This document shows positions 1 through 12,200 of a stretch of DNA of 64,000 bases, piece after piece (the stretch's first letter is position 1; each line of letters starts with the position of its first letter). Below the pieces are notes generated by a model. That model saw only the letters and a program-made list of their open reading frames with translations, did not search any database and was not told the DNA's origin. The stretch covers positions 21,888,260 to 21,952,259 of the forward strand of contig NC_081409.1 of assembly GCF_030272615.1 (NCBI RefSeq), written 5' to 3'. Source of the DNA: Cryptomeria japonica (lineage: Eukaryota > Streptophyta > Pinopsida > Cupressales > Cupressaceae). The translations under genes and the position numbers were made by a program.

Positions 1-119
1 AGACTAGCAAAAATCAACTGAACACCAACAAAAACCAACCCAAAATTGAATTGAAACTAAAAGTAAATCTGAAATGTTTTTGGTTGATGCAAGATCGCTT
101 GTGGACCTGGACGCTCCTG

Positions 120-960
120 CATCACATTCTTACACAATTTGGTTAGCATGGGTGAATCAATATAATACAATCGTTTACTTTTTCAACTTAATCACAATAA
201 CATCAGTTGCACAATATTATTAACAAGAACACACAATTTACATGGAAACCCTTATGGGAGAAAACCACAGCAAAATATTGCTTATATAAATCTCTTTTAC
301 AAACTTTGTAGACACCAACCTATTGGAGACACCAATCCCCACAATTTGTAGGCACCAACCCCACTGCTAAGTACCAATCTCTCCTTTAGGAAGCACCAAC
401 TTTCAAAACAAAGTTCCACCTTGAATGTTGCTTCTACAATGGATGATGGATAATTCAATCTTCTTTATAAGAATCTTGATCTTATATGCATGTATTCAAT
501 GGATTATCATTGGATTCCTTTTTATACCATCGCTTCAAAATAATTCTGCTCTGTCTGCTTTCATTCTTTCTTTCAAGTGTGCATATATATATCTCCACAA
601 ATCTCACTCACATCTTATATCCTCATGCCTCCATGAAGAGAGGCATCCCTTTAAATAGAGACAGCCTTGTAAAAGGACATGTCCTTTATTAACAAACCCT
701 GTCTTTCATTAATCCTGATTGCTACCTTTCATTAATCTTGGTTGCTGCCTTGTTAACCTTATGCTTTTAATCAAGCACTCTTGCCTTCTTACAATTAATC
801 GTTGTCTTCTTAAGATCATAATTGCTGCATATTAAGTATGAATGCTGCCTTTGTAAATAACTCCACAAATTCTTAAGTGCTGCCTTCACATTATAGATTT
901 CTGCTGCTTGTTTTCATCATTGCGTATTGAATATGATTTTCTTATACTTATCTTTGGTGA
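120..960 (-). repeat. Degenerate Copia-type LTR fragment
   Basis: Read on the minus strand, 236-275 gives a 'GTGGTTTTCTCCC...GGGTTTCCATGT' block, followed by 'TTGATTCACCC' near 150. The same two blocks, in the same order, occur in the Copia-type LTRs at 27.4, 48, 54 and 60 kb of this window. The rest is low-complexity sequence: loose copies of a 'caccaac' motif at 305-405 and of 'gctgcctt/cattaatc' at 700-900. No coding sequence was recognised. The ends are uncertain, and it is probably an old solo LTR. Confidence 0.35.
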
Positions 961-1143
961 TGTAATCTGCATTTATATATCTTTTCCAAAGTGAAGTCGC
1001 CCAAATAGGACTTGAATGTATATTGTATTTGATACTTCATAAAGCAGAGAGTTGGCCAGAATGATATGGCCAGTATGATATGGTCGGCTTCTATTTGCAT
1101 AAAATATTAATTTAACTTTTCCTTTGCTATCTTTGCATCCTCT

Positions 1144-1251
1144 AACTCTTTGAGGCATTTGTGGATGACTTGTATCTTTGTCAATAATGACGCCTTCAAC
1201 TAGCTCTATATCTTCCAACCTTGCACTAACTTTTCTTTCAACTATAATCAA
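1144..1251 (-). pseudogene. CCT5: CCT5 (TCP-1 epsilon) exon fragment, antisense to NSA2
   Basis: The minus-strand translation contains [16 protein letters not shown] followed by SHPQMPQRV. This matches the conserved stretch of the cytosolic chaperonin subunit CCT5, where plants have KLEDTELIYG-(I/V)-(L/V)-IDKDMSHPQMPK. CCT5 is one of eight subunits of the CCT/TRiC ring that folds actin and tubulin. Only about 35 codons are recognisable. Past the SHPQMP motif the frame loses the expected AILTCPFEPPKPKTKHKV continuation, and no neighbouring CCT5 exons are visible. It is therefore a dead gene fragment, captured or retro-copied. It lies about 230 bp upstream of an NSA2 exon on the opposite strand, so it may sit in an NSA2 intron (inference). 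Confidence 0.72.
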
Positions 1252-1476
1252 ATCATCTTGACATCAATGACAATGTTCCAGCAGAACATAAATACTGAAA
1301 AATAATTTAATGATAAGAGAATTGCATTAGTTTTGGAACAATAAATGTTTCTTAGTTTATTAGTTTTGGCTGAACAATATTGAAAATTTTCAAACAAATT
1401 TTCACTATGTTAAATCTTATTATAATTAAATCATCTATCAAAAAATTATATGGTGACTTTTGGATTTCCTTTGCAG

Positions 1477-2047
1477 CCAAGCAATGGAAACGAATGGTTA
1501 CAAAGGTTACATTTGTGGGACCTGGATTTACAAGGAAACCTCCCAAGTATGAGCGATTTATTCGTCCAATGGGTTTAAGATTCACCAAAGCACACGTTAC
1601 TCATCCTGAACTGAAATGTACTTTCAACCTTGATATCATCGGTGTGAAGAAAAACCCAAATGGTCCTATGTATACTTCACTTGGCGTGATCACAAAGGGA
1701 TCCATAATTGAGGTAAGATGAGCTGGAGTTTCAGTTTGATGTTGAAGAGCAGTTTTGGTTCTTTGCTTTAGTGCCTCTGTTTCTTTTCTTCTGGTATTTG
1801 AATCTGGCACATTTGTGACAAAATATTACATGACTGACAGGTCAACGTTAGTGAGCTTGGTCTTGTAACTCCAGCAGGCAAAGTTGTATGGGGTAAGTGA
1901 AAGTAAAATGCTTCTTCTCATTGATGTGAGTTTGAGGTATATTTTTGTCATCTAAACTCTTATTTGCACATGCTTGCAGGAAAATATGCGCAGGTGACAA
2001 ATAACCCAGAGAATGACGGATGTATCAATGCTGTTCTGCTTGTGTAA
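1477..2047 (+). CDS. NSA2: Ribosome biogenesis protein NSA2, last three exons
   Basis: NSA2 is a nucleolar factor needed for maturation of 27S pre-rRNA and pre-60S ribosomal particles. Three exons are read as 1477-1712, 1841-1892 and 1980-2047, ending at TAA 2045-2047. Introns begin GTAAGA (1713) and GTAAGT (1893); acceptors end TTGCAG (1476), CTGACAG (1840) and TTGCAG (1979). The spliced product covers the conserved C-terminal RPS8-like half: [17 protein letters not shown], then [54 protein letters not shown] and the exact family terminus [15 protein letters not shown]. Reading frames join cleanly across both introns and no stop interrupts them, so the gene is probably functional. The N-terminal half (about 140 residues in the family) lies in exons left of the window; none was found in 1-1476. 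Confidence 0.93.
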
Positions 2048-3774
2048 TTTTGATCAACGCATTTTTTTAAAATATAGAGGCTTTTTCCAAGGGGACCCTT
2101 TAAATTGTAATGGTCTGATTATATTTTTTGGGTAGGCAGTAGAGATCTAAATTGATGTCCAGAGGTGCAGTCCCTTAAATAGAAGGGGCCAGTTTTCCCT
2201 GTATAATTTTGACCGTTAAATTTTATGCATGTATTAACAATCTATGACAAAATTACTAAAATGCTAAAGAAATCTTGGTCTTAACATTGTATCTGAAGTT
2301 GTGCTAATGCAAATGGTCAATCTTTATGTCACTCTGGATCTTTGTATTGACAGTTACCTCATTGTTATGTGTTTTGGGTCTTAGTCACGCACTTCACAAA
2401 TTGGAGTACTCGGCCACTTTAATGGATCCGTCTTATAGTCTCTCATGTTCACCTTTAATCAATCTGTAACTGATGCTTTGCTCTTGCACTACATGCTTAA
2501 TTTCGAGTCATTTTATTGCTTGTGGTTCCTTATCTTGCAACCCTTTTTTGTTCTTTTTTTTGGGTTAGTTTATGGAGGTCTATTATGGGCGGCCCCAGCA
2601 CATCAAGCCAGAAAACAATAGAGAACCAAACAAGATATGGAAGTGGCTTGAGAGGACTACTCATGCAGGAGCAGAGCAGGTCAATAACGGGCACTAAAAG
2701 CAAAACAGACAAATTCAACCATCCAGCCAGAAATAATGAATTACACAATCCTTAAAAACAGACCTCGGAAGTTAAGAAATGCCCATTGGCCAACACCCAG
2801 AGCTGCAACCGTTTTTGTCACCTGAGGAAAGATTTAGCACTCGACCCATCTGCTGTAAGTATAACAGATATCAGTTTTACATCACCCTAAATAGAAGGGT
2901 CGTCAATACCAACAAACTGTACACTGCGAACCAATTCTGCCTATTTACCTGCTCTGGTTAACTTTCCTTTAGACAAACATGGGATAAAATATGCACTGGA
3001 GACCTCCAATGTACCTTTGCACTGGGGATACCAGAAGATGCATCATAGCTGTGCTCAAATCAAGATAGAATCCAGTGAGTGTTTCCATATCCCGAGTGAG
3101 AGTCCCTATCTTAACTTTCATCGCTTGGATATCTACTACCTCCTGACAAGTAGCACCAGAAAGACTTCCTTTATGCCCACCAACCTTTCCATGGTGTTCT
3201 CAGGTGCAAGGAGAAGCATTTCCCTATAGCCAGAAATCTATTGATGGGATAACTTGAACCCAAATTTTTATTAAAATCTGTTAGAATCATTCCATTAGAC
3301 CTTGGCGTACCATTATCTCCTAAGCCATCCTCTCCTAGGATGCTTTTGATCAGATTAAGCAAAATTGGATTTGGGCATGGAATATCTTACATAGCCTATG
3401 CATTGAGATAGGCCTTGTCACAAAGTCTCATGGCTGCCACGTACACTCCTTTGAACCATAAATCCCACTTTGAGAACCCCAATCTTGGCGGCTGTGAAGC
3501 CGAAACAAGCCACACAACAGCAAGTAGGGTTCCACATCAGACTGGCCACCTCATAAAACTCAAGAAACTCCAATAGTATAAGAAGCAGCTACACGTTATA
3601 CTCGTAACTCCACATGTGGCAGCCAATAACATTGTGACAATAACTGCATTGCTGTCCGGACATGAGCACATGCAACTATTCAAAGAGCTTTGACAAAACC
3701 CTGTTTATATTCTCAATATGATTCGAGGGTGCTAAAAAAAATCGAATCAAGGAGGCTTCTTGATCTTAATGGCA
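2048..3774. other. NSA2 3' flank, no gene recognised
   Basis: The first few hundred bases are presumably the NSA2 3' UTR. The rest has only short open frames on both strands that resemble nothing I recognise. No LTR, tRNA or tandem repeat stands out. Confidence 0.5.
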
Positions 3775-4038
3775 TTAACCCCTTAAAACCTCGATATTCC
3801 CACTCATACGTGACGAGAAAGGGAAAACATTCATGCCATGGTTAGCTAGCAGGTCCACTGCCTTGGTTTGTTCATGAAAACAGTGAGAAGGAAACATGCT
3901 CAAATTTTTTGCGGATGAGGGTAGCTGTTTTAAACAAGCTACATAGTTTTCAGTTAGGGCACTTCCCCTTATAAGACCATTCACAACAATATGTGAATGC
4001 TCTTCTACAAGAAGATGTTTAAATGTTTTCACTCGCAC
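3775..4038 (-). pseudogene. RNase H-like domain fragment, probably retroelement
   Basis: The 87-codon minus frame reads EEHSHIVVNGLIRGSA, then a CLKQLPSSAKNL stretch, then HCFHEQTKAVDLLANHG. This order matches the second half of the plant RNase H-like domain (RVT_3 type): 'ESDS..VI..I.G', a helix, then 'H..RE.N..AD.LAN.G'. The glutamate and aspartate of the last motif are Q/D here. No reverse transcriptase is visible on either side. It is likely a stranded piece of a LINE or of a domesticated RNase H-like gene. The assignment rests on motif order only. Confidence 0.42.
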
Positions 4039-5835
4039 CAGAGACTATTACGTTATCACTATCTTCCACTTATCCACATTATTAGTCCTGTTGATCAGGA
4101 CATGCAGAACATTTATCCTCTCTACTTCGCTACTAATTGTCTATAAACGGTTAACCTATTAACGGGATATACTCGTTTTAATACTATCTTTATAATAATC
4201 TCATAATTAAAGTTGGTATACTCGTGGAATCCTTTTATTCTAGAACTATGTTTTCTTTATTTTAAAAATTAAGATGCTTAAGAATAAATGTGGAGATTAC
4301 TTTTGATTTCAGCAGCACATAGTTAAAATATTAGATTTCTATTGCGTCCAAGTAGTACACTTTACTCTTCTTTTTCTTTTCCTTTTCTTTTTCTTTTTTT
4401 AAGATGTGGACGAAGCAAAACATCAATTGGCTTGACCAATCTTGAACATGTCAGTTCTATTGGCTTGACCAAGCTTGGACAATTTCTTAATTTTGTTGTT
4501 GAAAGTGTACTAAAATAAGCTTCCAAAAGTGTACTAAAATAAGCTTCCAATGTGTTGGATGTTTTGAAAAGATTCATTTGGAAAGGTTTCAAATTCTAAT
4601 TAATTACGTTTTTATACATTTGGTATATAATCACACTCCTATACATTTGTTATAGGCAATGACTATTTTCCATACAAGATAACTTTCGATCAAAAACACA
4701 AATTTGCATAATGCAATTGTTTTTCAACATATTTTCTGCTATAAAACAGTATTGAAAAGACAGATTAAGAGGATTGAATTAGTAGAAATTACGTAAAAAT
4801 CTGTTGTGATTTGAAGATTTTCTATTTTTGATCAAATGCTGTTTTGTATGGAGGAGAATAGACGGCTATTTTGTTGTATAGTCACATATCATGTAAGAGA
4901 TATATTTATCCATATATTATCTATTTGAAGATAGTTGGATCCATAATTTAAATCTTATTAAGCTCTTCAATTTTAACAATTGATAGTAGAACCACCATCA
5001 AGAACGTTAGAATGAGGAGGAATTTGTGCTGGAAGAAAGATGTGATGCATTTGTATATTTGTATCTCAATATAGTTCATTGTTTCAATGATTGTTTGAAG
5101 TGTGTGTTAATTAGTATCGATGTGTTTTTGAACTTGACCATTTTAGTTTTGTTTGATGAGATAAAGAATAACAAGGCATCAAACTATTATCTACTTGGTT
5201 ACATCATTCTCAATAACTTGGCTAACAATTGTTATTAGGTGAATATGATCCATCTTACAATCTACCAACTTATAACTAGATGTTTAAATTATAAGTTTGT
5301 GATTTGTAATGTATCCCTCATAGAATTATAAGAGATTTTTCTTAAATTGAAGGAAGATCCACAAAAACATTGATCTCATTTTATGCAATCCTTGGAAACA
5401 ATAACATAATTTTTCAATAAAGTAGAATTTGCAATTTCAAGCTCCAAATAGATATTTTGTTTGACATTTTTTAATCACATACTTTTGTATTCTAACTCAT
5501 CGAAAGATTGGATCTACAACCAATTCTAAGAAGTTCATTTGGTTTAAGTTGTAGAGAATTAAAATTCTTGATTGAAGTTAACAAAATGAAATCCCAATCA
5601 AAAGATGAAAAGGGGAAATTAGAAAACAGATTGCTACTTTTTTTTTGAGTCAAACAACAAATGTTAAAATATCTAATTATTATGAAATCTTATTGTAGTT
5701 TTTTAAAGTTTTACATGTTGCCTTACCTTTCCGCCTGTGACAAACAACAATCCAGACAATATTATTATTAGGAACATCATAAGAAGGATCAAGCAGGGAG
5801 ATCCTCTCAATATTTTTATTTGCAATTGGAGCAGA
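4039..5835. other. AT-rich intergenic DNA with short duplications
   Basis: No gene was recognised. A TTGGCTTGACCAA motif is repeated at about 4427 and 4460, a pyrimidine/purine tract lies at 4365-4400, and there is a 24-bp direct duplication (listed separately). An open frame at 5026-5238 (70 codons) has no recognisable similarity. Confidence 0.4.
4502..4549. repeat. 24-bp tandem duplication
   Basis: Two head-to-tail copies of a unit beginning AAAGTGTACTAAAATAAG, starting at 4502 and 4526. Confidence 0.85.
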
Positions 5836-7144
5836 CTATTGTCGTGAAACAACATCTAGAGCAGACTCATCAAGAGCAGAGCATTGTTGCAGAACAAGAG
5901 CGGAAGCCTTAAGGCCAAAGGAGGCCACACCAGTAGCAACCGGGGGGCTAGCAAATGCCTCAATAATAGTAAGAGGCACAACCTCATCTCGAGAGGGGTC
6001 ATCATCTGCATGTGAGAAGTCATCAGGATCATCATAATCAAAACCCTTGACAGTCAAATGATCAATAGAAGTGTCTTTCTACCAAGTAGCAACACCTTTA
6101 TGGCATGAGAGAAAACAATCCAAAGATAAGTGGCCTGTTGAGAAGCATCTCCGATAGTGAAAGGGGAGACCCTCATAGTCCAACGATTGAGTTTATGGTT
6201 TATCCCCAACCATAAGAAACACATCCCCAAAGACAAACATAGAGATGTCAGTGTCGATTAAAATGCGAGCAAAGATAGAATGACCCATGGAGGATGTGGA
6301 ATTGGCTGATAGAGTTACCAATGGCCTTGTAATAAGAATGCTCCCAAAAATGAAGGAGAAGATTGGGAAGGCGAACCCATACAAGATGCACATTGAGTGA
6401 CTCGGTAAGAGGGTTAAAAGGTGTTCAGTGTTTGATCGAGAGAGAGTTAATTCCCCAAGCCCACAACTTGCCCAACACCAAGTCACGATCATCAGAAGAA
6501 GCAAATGAAGCAATGAAAAAACCTTTAGCACAAGGGTTAAGCTCAATACTACCAACAACCAAAGGCTTCCAAGAATCACTCACCTAATGATGGAAGTTAG
6601 GGAGAAAAGCCCAAAACCCAACAAATTTGCACACCAACCCACAATGTTGGTAGAAATCAATATTTTCTACAACATCTTGGCCACAAACCACCACAGGGGA
6701 AGTCTTGGCACAAACCACCACATCTTGGCCACAAACCACCACAGGGGAAGTCTTGGCACAAGGGAGAGGATGCGATTTCCCCTTGGGAGGGTGAGCAACA
6801 ACAGATTTGGCCACACGAACAAACCTTCGCCCACCAACAATGAAAAAAGCCACAGGAGGAGGGACCCCAACACTTGCAGAAGCCCTGCCCAGACCACCAT
6901 CATTTGAAGGTGGAGGGGAAGGCAAATGAGGATCTGCCATAGAGCAAGGTAGGTCCGTAGAGAAGTCCATATCCTTATTCAAAGAAAGAAGTGTCGTTGG
7001 ACCAACAACGACAATCCCAATAGTGGCAGCCCCTTTTGGAGGAAGCCTTGTCATGGCAAACCCAACAACAGCAGTCCCTGTGGCTGCTCCATTCAAACCT
7101 GCGACAACCCTATTTAAACCAGGAATAGGCAGGATAGTCATCAC
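5836..7144 (-). pseudogene. LINE-type ORF1 (DUF4283 plus zinc-knuckle), decayed
   Basis: Minus-strand frames give, in order, a proline/glycine-rich N-terminus (7144-6900), a DUF4283-like core and a zinc-knuckle-like module. The core reads SDDRDLVLGKLWAWGINSLS, then HLVWVRLPNL, then FARILIDTDIS. The module reads QSLDYEGLPFHYRRC followed by FSTGHLSLDC. Plant LINE ORF1 proteins bind RNA with exactly this arrangement ('YEGLPFRC..C...GHL..DC'). Here the first zinc cysteine is Y, and several stop codons and at least one frame change interrupt the frame. An acidic tail (DYDDPDDFSHADDD) follows at 6030-5990. No ORF2 endonuclease or reverse transcriptase follows on the same strand, so the copy is truncated. 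Confidence 0.7.
6672..6761. repeat. 48-bp tandem repeat inside the LINE ORF1 remnant
   Basis: A unit beginning ACATCTTGGCCACAAACCAC starts at 6672 and again at 6720. The second copy is slightly incomplete. It keeps the reading frame and duplicates a 16-residue CAKTSPVVVCGQDVV block in the minus-strand protein. Confidence 0.9.
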
Positions 7145-7231
7145 AACAATTTGTCAATATCTCAAAACTAATGAAATTATGATTTACATGTTTTGTTATT
7201 TCATTGCAATAATTAGCATTTATTTTCAACA

Positions 7232-8516
7232 ATGTCAGATTCCTTTTTAAAATACTTTCATGCTTTTGATGACCCATTTGATAATAATGAAATTACCTTT
7301 TATGAGTCATATAGTAGTGATGATCTTGATATGTTGAATGAATCTCTTGATAATTTTATGTCTACCAAGCCATCCTTAGTGACTAGTAAACCATCCTTTT
7401 ACAAAGATTGATTAACATGATATATGTGATCGATTCTAAGTATCAACCGTTTAGTAGTAACGACTTTGCCATGTTAGTTGAAGCTCTTGATGATTTCATC
7501 TCTACTAAACCCTCTCCAAAGGCTACCAAACCATCCTTTTGTCAAATATTAATCAATTGATACATGTGAATGGTTATAAACAAGAATTTCAAACTCCTAA
7601 CAAACTTGTGATTACTGTCAAGGGTGGTAACAATCCTAATGTCTTTCAAACTCCTAACAAACCTGTAATCGTTGTTAAGGTTGGTAGTAATCCTCAAATT
7701 TCTCAAACTCTTAATAAGCCAATGATTATGGTTAAAGGAGGGAATACTCCTAAGTGTCTTTATGAGTATGCTAAGCAAATCACTCAAAACAGATATAATG
7801 CGGTCGCCCACACATATAACACAAGAAATAATAGGCAATCTAATTTTCCTTTGATTATTCCTTTTTCTCTTCCTATTCTTCAACCATTGCTTCCTCTAGC
7901 ACCTCATCTTTCTCAATATCTTGGAAATGAATATGATCTTATTGAACAACTTCGAGCAACTCCTGCCAAGATATCCCTGTGGGATTTGATTCAAACTTCT
8001 TCCACATATCATGGAATGTTACAAGATGATTTAAAGAAGATGGATGTCCCACATACTATGACACCTAACAATGCAACTTCATTGATAGATTGCATGCATG
8101 CAACCAAGGTTGACATTGTGTTTTCTCAAAATGAATTACCTCCTATAGAGATTCAAAATCAATATGATCCTCTTATGATTGTTGTCCTTATTAATGCTAA
8201 TGCTATAAAAACATTGGTGGACAATGGATATGGGCTTAATGCTTGTAGCATTGAATTCTTACACACGATCAAAGTGGATACTTCTCTTATTCAATTTGAT
8301 TCTCTTTCTATTCGTGGTTTAGACAATGTTGCTAGAGCTTTATTAGGTACTGTAACCTTGCCCATTAAGGTGGGTCCTTTTATCTTGCCTATGCCCATTC
8401 AAGTCATGCCCGATAATCTTACTTATAACCTTCTTCTAGGAAGACCTTGGATTCATGTTATGCAAGTTACTCCTTCAACTCTTCATCACAAAATCAAATT
8501 CATTTACGAAAATTAG
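7232..8516 (+). pseudogene. Gypsy-1 gag/protease region
   Basis: It starts at ATG 7232 (MSDSFLKYFHAFDDPF). A duplicated module 'SSDDLDMLNESLDNFMSTKPS' / 'SSNDFAMLVEALDDFISTKPS' spans 7300-7540. An uninterrupted stretch of 325 codons (7539-8516) then contains three imperfect 19-residue repeats of the type QTPNK-VI-VK-G-NP. It ends in an aspartic-protease domain with KTLVDNGYGLNAC at residues 225-236 and NLLLGRPWIHVMQ near 298. That spacing is typical of plant gypsy proteases. The active-site triad reads D-N-G instead of D-S/T-G, which may reduce or abolish activity. The frame continues across the Copia-1 insertion at 8523/14724. Confidence 0.78.
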
Positions 8517-8528
8517 ATGTATACTTTG

Positions 8529-8976
8529 TGTGAGATTTTGCCAAGATCAAGGGCACAATGAAAAGCATAAAGAGAGACAATAGAATGACAAGAACAAACT
8601 GTAATCTCATCAATATACAAATGATCAACTGGATTAACCAATACAATGAATATGAGCCTGCTTATATAGGCAAGGCCATATTGATATACGAGCACACAAT
8701 CATGACATGTGGCTCAATGAGAAACAAGGGTAGGTAAGAAATATTAGGGGTAGGTAGGAGAAATAACATAATATTCCACAAGAGGTGGATGACCCACCGA
8801 ATGTGGGTGTAATAGAAAAATAAGACCACAAAAAGTGGAATTTCTCCTACAAGCTATATCCCTATGTGCACACTTCCCTAAGTGTCTCATATCCAAACTA
8901 CAAAGAGATGCATTATCCTAAGTTAACTTAAGTAAAGTGTAATAATATCCATGATGAATATTTATTTACACCAACA
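8529..8976 (-). repeat. Copia-1 LTR (downstream copy)
   Basis: On the plus strand it begins TGTGAGATTTTGCC and ends TACACCAACA. It is flanked on the left by the target duplication CTTTG (8524-8528) and on the right by the polypurine tract. It pairs with 14275-14723. Confidence 0.93.
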
Positions 8977-9295
8977 CCCCCCGTTAAGTGCAACTTAGGG
9001 GAATGAAGACTCAAGTCAACAATGCAAGATGGGTCCCGACTACTAGGCCATGATAGGTACCCATGTACAATATGCAAATGCAAGCAAAACTATGCAATGC
9101 AATCTCTCACAAATAGAGAAAGAGAGAAAACCCAGTGGGAAAAAAATCCTCCCCAAAAGAGAGATGAATGTACAAAAGACTCTCAAAGAAGGACAAAACC
9201 TCAAAGAGGAAAAAGTCTTCCCATAAGAGAGGAAGGAGAAGTCAGCTGACCCCCCCTAATGAGACAGCCCGCACCCCCAGGAGAGCTCGTGACTG

Positions 9296-12200
9296 CTAGA
9301 ACTTACTCTCGGTGAAAGGTTTGGTGAATATGTCTGCAACCTGCTCCACTGTAGGACAATATTGCAAATAAATGACCTGCTCCTGAATCAACTCTCGAAT
9401 GTAGTGCATATGGATCTCTATCTATTTGGTTCGCTGATGTTGGACCGGGTTCTTCGAGATGGTAATAGCACTCTGATTGTCATAATGTAGAATTGTCGGT
9501 TGTGGAATAGTGATCCCAAACTTTGTGAGAATCTGCTAAAGCCAAATGGTCAGTCACTGCGTTAATAGCTCCTCGATACTCAACCTCAGTCGAAGAGAGA
9601 GCAATAGCATGTTGCTTCTTGATCTGCCAACAAATGGGGCCCAAACCAAGGTGAAAACTGTAACCTGAAGTAGACTTACGATCATCAAGATCGCCAGCCC
9701 AATCGGAGTCTGTGTAACCAACCAAGCGAAGTCCTGTGCCTGCTGCATAATGAATCCCATAGTGATGTGTACCCTGGATGTAATGAAGAATGAATTTGGC
9801 AGATCTCCAATGAAGCTCATGTGGTTCCTGCATGAGGCGGGAAACCATGCCAACTGCAAATGAAATATCAGGGTGTGTTGGAGTCAAGTAGATGAGACTA
9901 CCCACAAGGTGACAATACAATGTGGCATCAACTGGTGGAGAAGAGCATTGAGCCTCAAGCTTGACTCCTAAAAGAAAGGGAGTCGGGGAAGGCTCACAAT
10001 CAACCATATGAAAGCGTGCAAGTAGATCAAGAGCATACTTGGGCTGCGATAGTGTAATCCCGGAAGGTGATTGTGAAATCTCTATATCGAGAAAGTAGTG
10101 TAAAAGACCCAAGTCAGTCATAGCAAATCTCTCATGCAAAGCAGGTTTGACCCTGCTAATGATGGATGCAGTGCTCCCTGTAATGATCAAATAATCAACA
10201 TAGAGCACAAGTATCAAGTGAGAGTCATCTTGTCGCAAAATGTAGACATTTGGATTAGAATGACACCTGGTGAACCCTGCTAAGAGAAGAAATGAATCCA
10301 TCTTGGCGTACCAAGCCCTGGGGGCCTGCTTAAGGCCATACAAAGATTTCCTTAGTCTGCAAACCAAGGAAGAATCTTGGATGAAACCCTGTGGGTGCTC
10401 CATATAAATCTCCTCATCAAGATCCCCATGAAGCAAAACACTCTTCACATCCACCTGATGTACAACCCAACCATGAGCTGCAACAATAACAAGTGTCAAG
10501 TGAATGGAGTTCATCTTGGCTACGGGCGCAAAGGTCTCAGTGTAGTCAACACCTGAAACATGAGAGAAACCTTTTGCAACAAGCTGAGCCTTATACTTAT
10601 CCACACTACCATCTGCTACAAACTTGGTTCGATAGATCCACTTACATCGAACCATATTTCTCCCCTTAGGGAGAGGGACTAACTCCCATGTGTTGTTCCT
10701 CGTCAAGGAACTATACTCTTCTTCCATAGTGTGGTTCCACTCAGGAACCCCTGATACTTCCCGAAATGTTTGTGGATCGAAAGCGATAGCAATGAATGCA
10801 TGTGGAAGGTCATGATGTTGTGATTGAGTTCTCTGTGTATCTGAAGTATCCCCAACAAGAGAATTCACTGACTCAAGTGTCTGTCGAGCCCAACAAGGTC
10901 TAGGTGGAGGTGGAGAATGAGGCTCGTCAACTGCAAGTGGACCCGACGGAGGTGTAACCCTATGAGTCAGAGTTGAAGGAGTCATCATCTGAATCGCTAG
11001 CATCACTATCCGCAAAGGAGGAAGGTGGAGGAGGTAAAGAGGCTAATCTAGGAGAGCTTTCCTCAAAATGAACACTCCTCTCAATAAACACCTCATGTGT
11101 CTCAGGATCCATCAATCTATATGCCTTAACATCCTCAGGATATCCAACAAATATGCAAGGCCTACTCTGAGGTTCCAATGCCTTGCGTTTCTGTAGAGGC
11201 ATGCAAGCCCATGCTAGACACCCAAAGACTCTGAAATGTCTCACAATCGGTTTCCTACCAACCCAAGCCTCAAAAGGAGTAATACCTTGCAAAGCTTTGT
11301 GAGGAACCCGATTCTGGATGTGTGTGGCACAACTGATATCCTCTGCCCAAAAGGTGGGATCAAGAGAATGTGCATGTATCATACAACTAGTCATTTCTTT
11401 GAGAGTTCTATTCTTTCGCTCTGCAACTCCGTTCTGCTATGGAGTGTATGCAATAGAATGCTGAAGATCAATCCCCTCAAATGTACAAAAATCCTCAAGT
11501 CTTTTGTTCACATATTCCCTTCCATTATCTGTACGAAGAATCTTGACCACGTTCCCAGATTGTTTCTCCACACGAGTCTTGAAGTCCTGAAATCTGTCAA
11601 ATACTTCACTCTTATGAATAAGAAAGTAGACCCAAGTGAAGCGGGCGTAGTCATCAATGAAGGTGAGGACATAGCGGGCCTTACTAAATGAAGGTGCTGG
11701 AAATGGACCTGCTACATAGCTGTGAACAAGCTGAAGAACTTCCAAAGCTCTCCAAGCTTTCCCCTTTTCAAACTTATCCTCAGGATGCTTGCCCATGGAA
11801 CAACCTGAACATACACCCTCTGAAAAACTGATTCGAGGTAGACCTGTGACCATGTCTTGAGCTACTGAAGATAGCGACAGTTGAGGTGACCAAACCGCTT
11901 ATGCCATAGCTTACTTTTTGAATTTGAATGAGTAAGCAAGGGCCTAGAAGGAGAACTTGGCACAAAGTGGGAGAATGAATAAAGCCTTGAGTTGTCATTG
12001 ACTTGTCCCACTGCTACCAAGGCATCATCATCAAGTTCCTTTGCCACAACTGAATCAGGTGTAAACTCAACCTTTTTCCCATTCCCATAGTGAGTGATTT
12101 GGTAGATAGAGAGAAGGTTGGTAGACAAGTTAGGAACATAGAGAACATTCTCAAATGTTTCATCATCCATGTCAACTAAACCTTTGCCTTCAACCTCAAC

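Noticed and set aside
425-692. Two overlapping plus-strand frames near the left edge
   Set aside because: Hydrophobic low-complexity translation of AT-rich repeat-like DNA; no similarity to missing NSA2 exons.
5026-5238. 70-codon plus-strand frame
   Set aside because: AT-rich sequence gives open frames by chance; no motif, no splice context.
5765-5825. Plus-strand RRIKQGDPL resembling the LINE reverse transcriptase motif RQGDPLSP
   Set aside because: Only seven residues match, there is no supporting sequence on either side, and it lies on the opposite strand from the adjacent LINE ORF1.
9022-9249. 75-codon plus-strand frame in Copia-1
   Set aside because: Charged low-complexity frame in the element's 3' non-coding region, antisense to the element and without known motifs.
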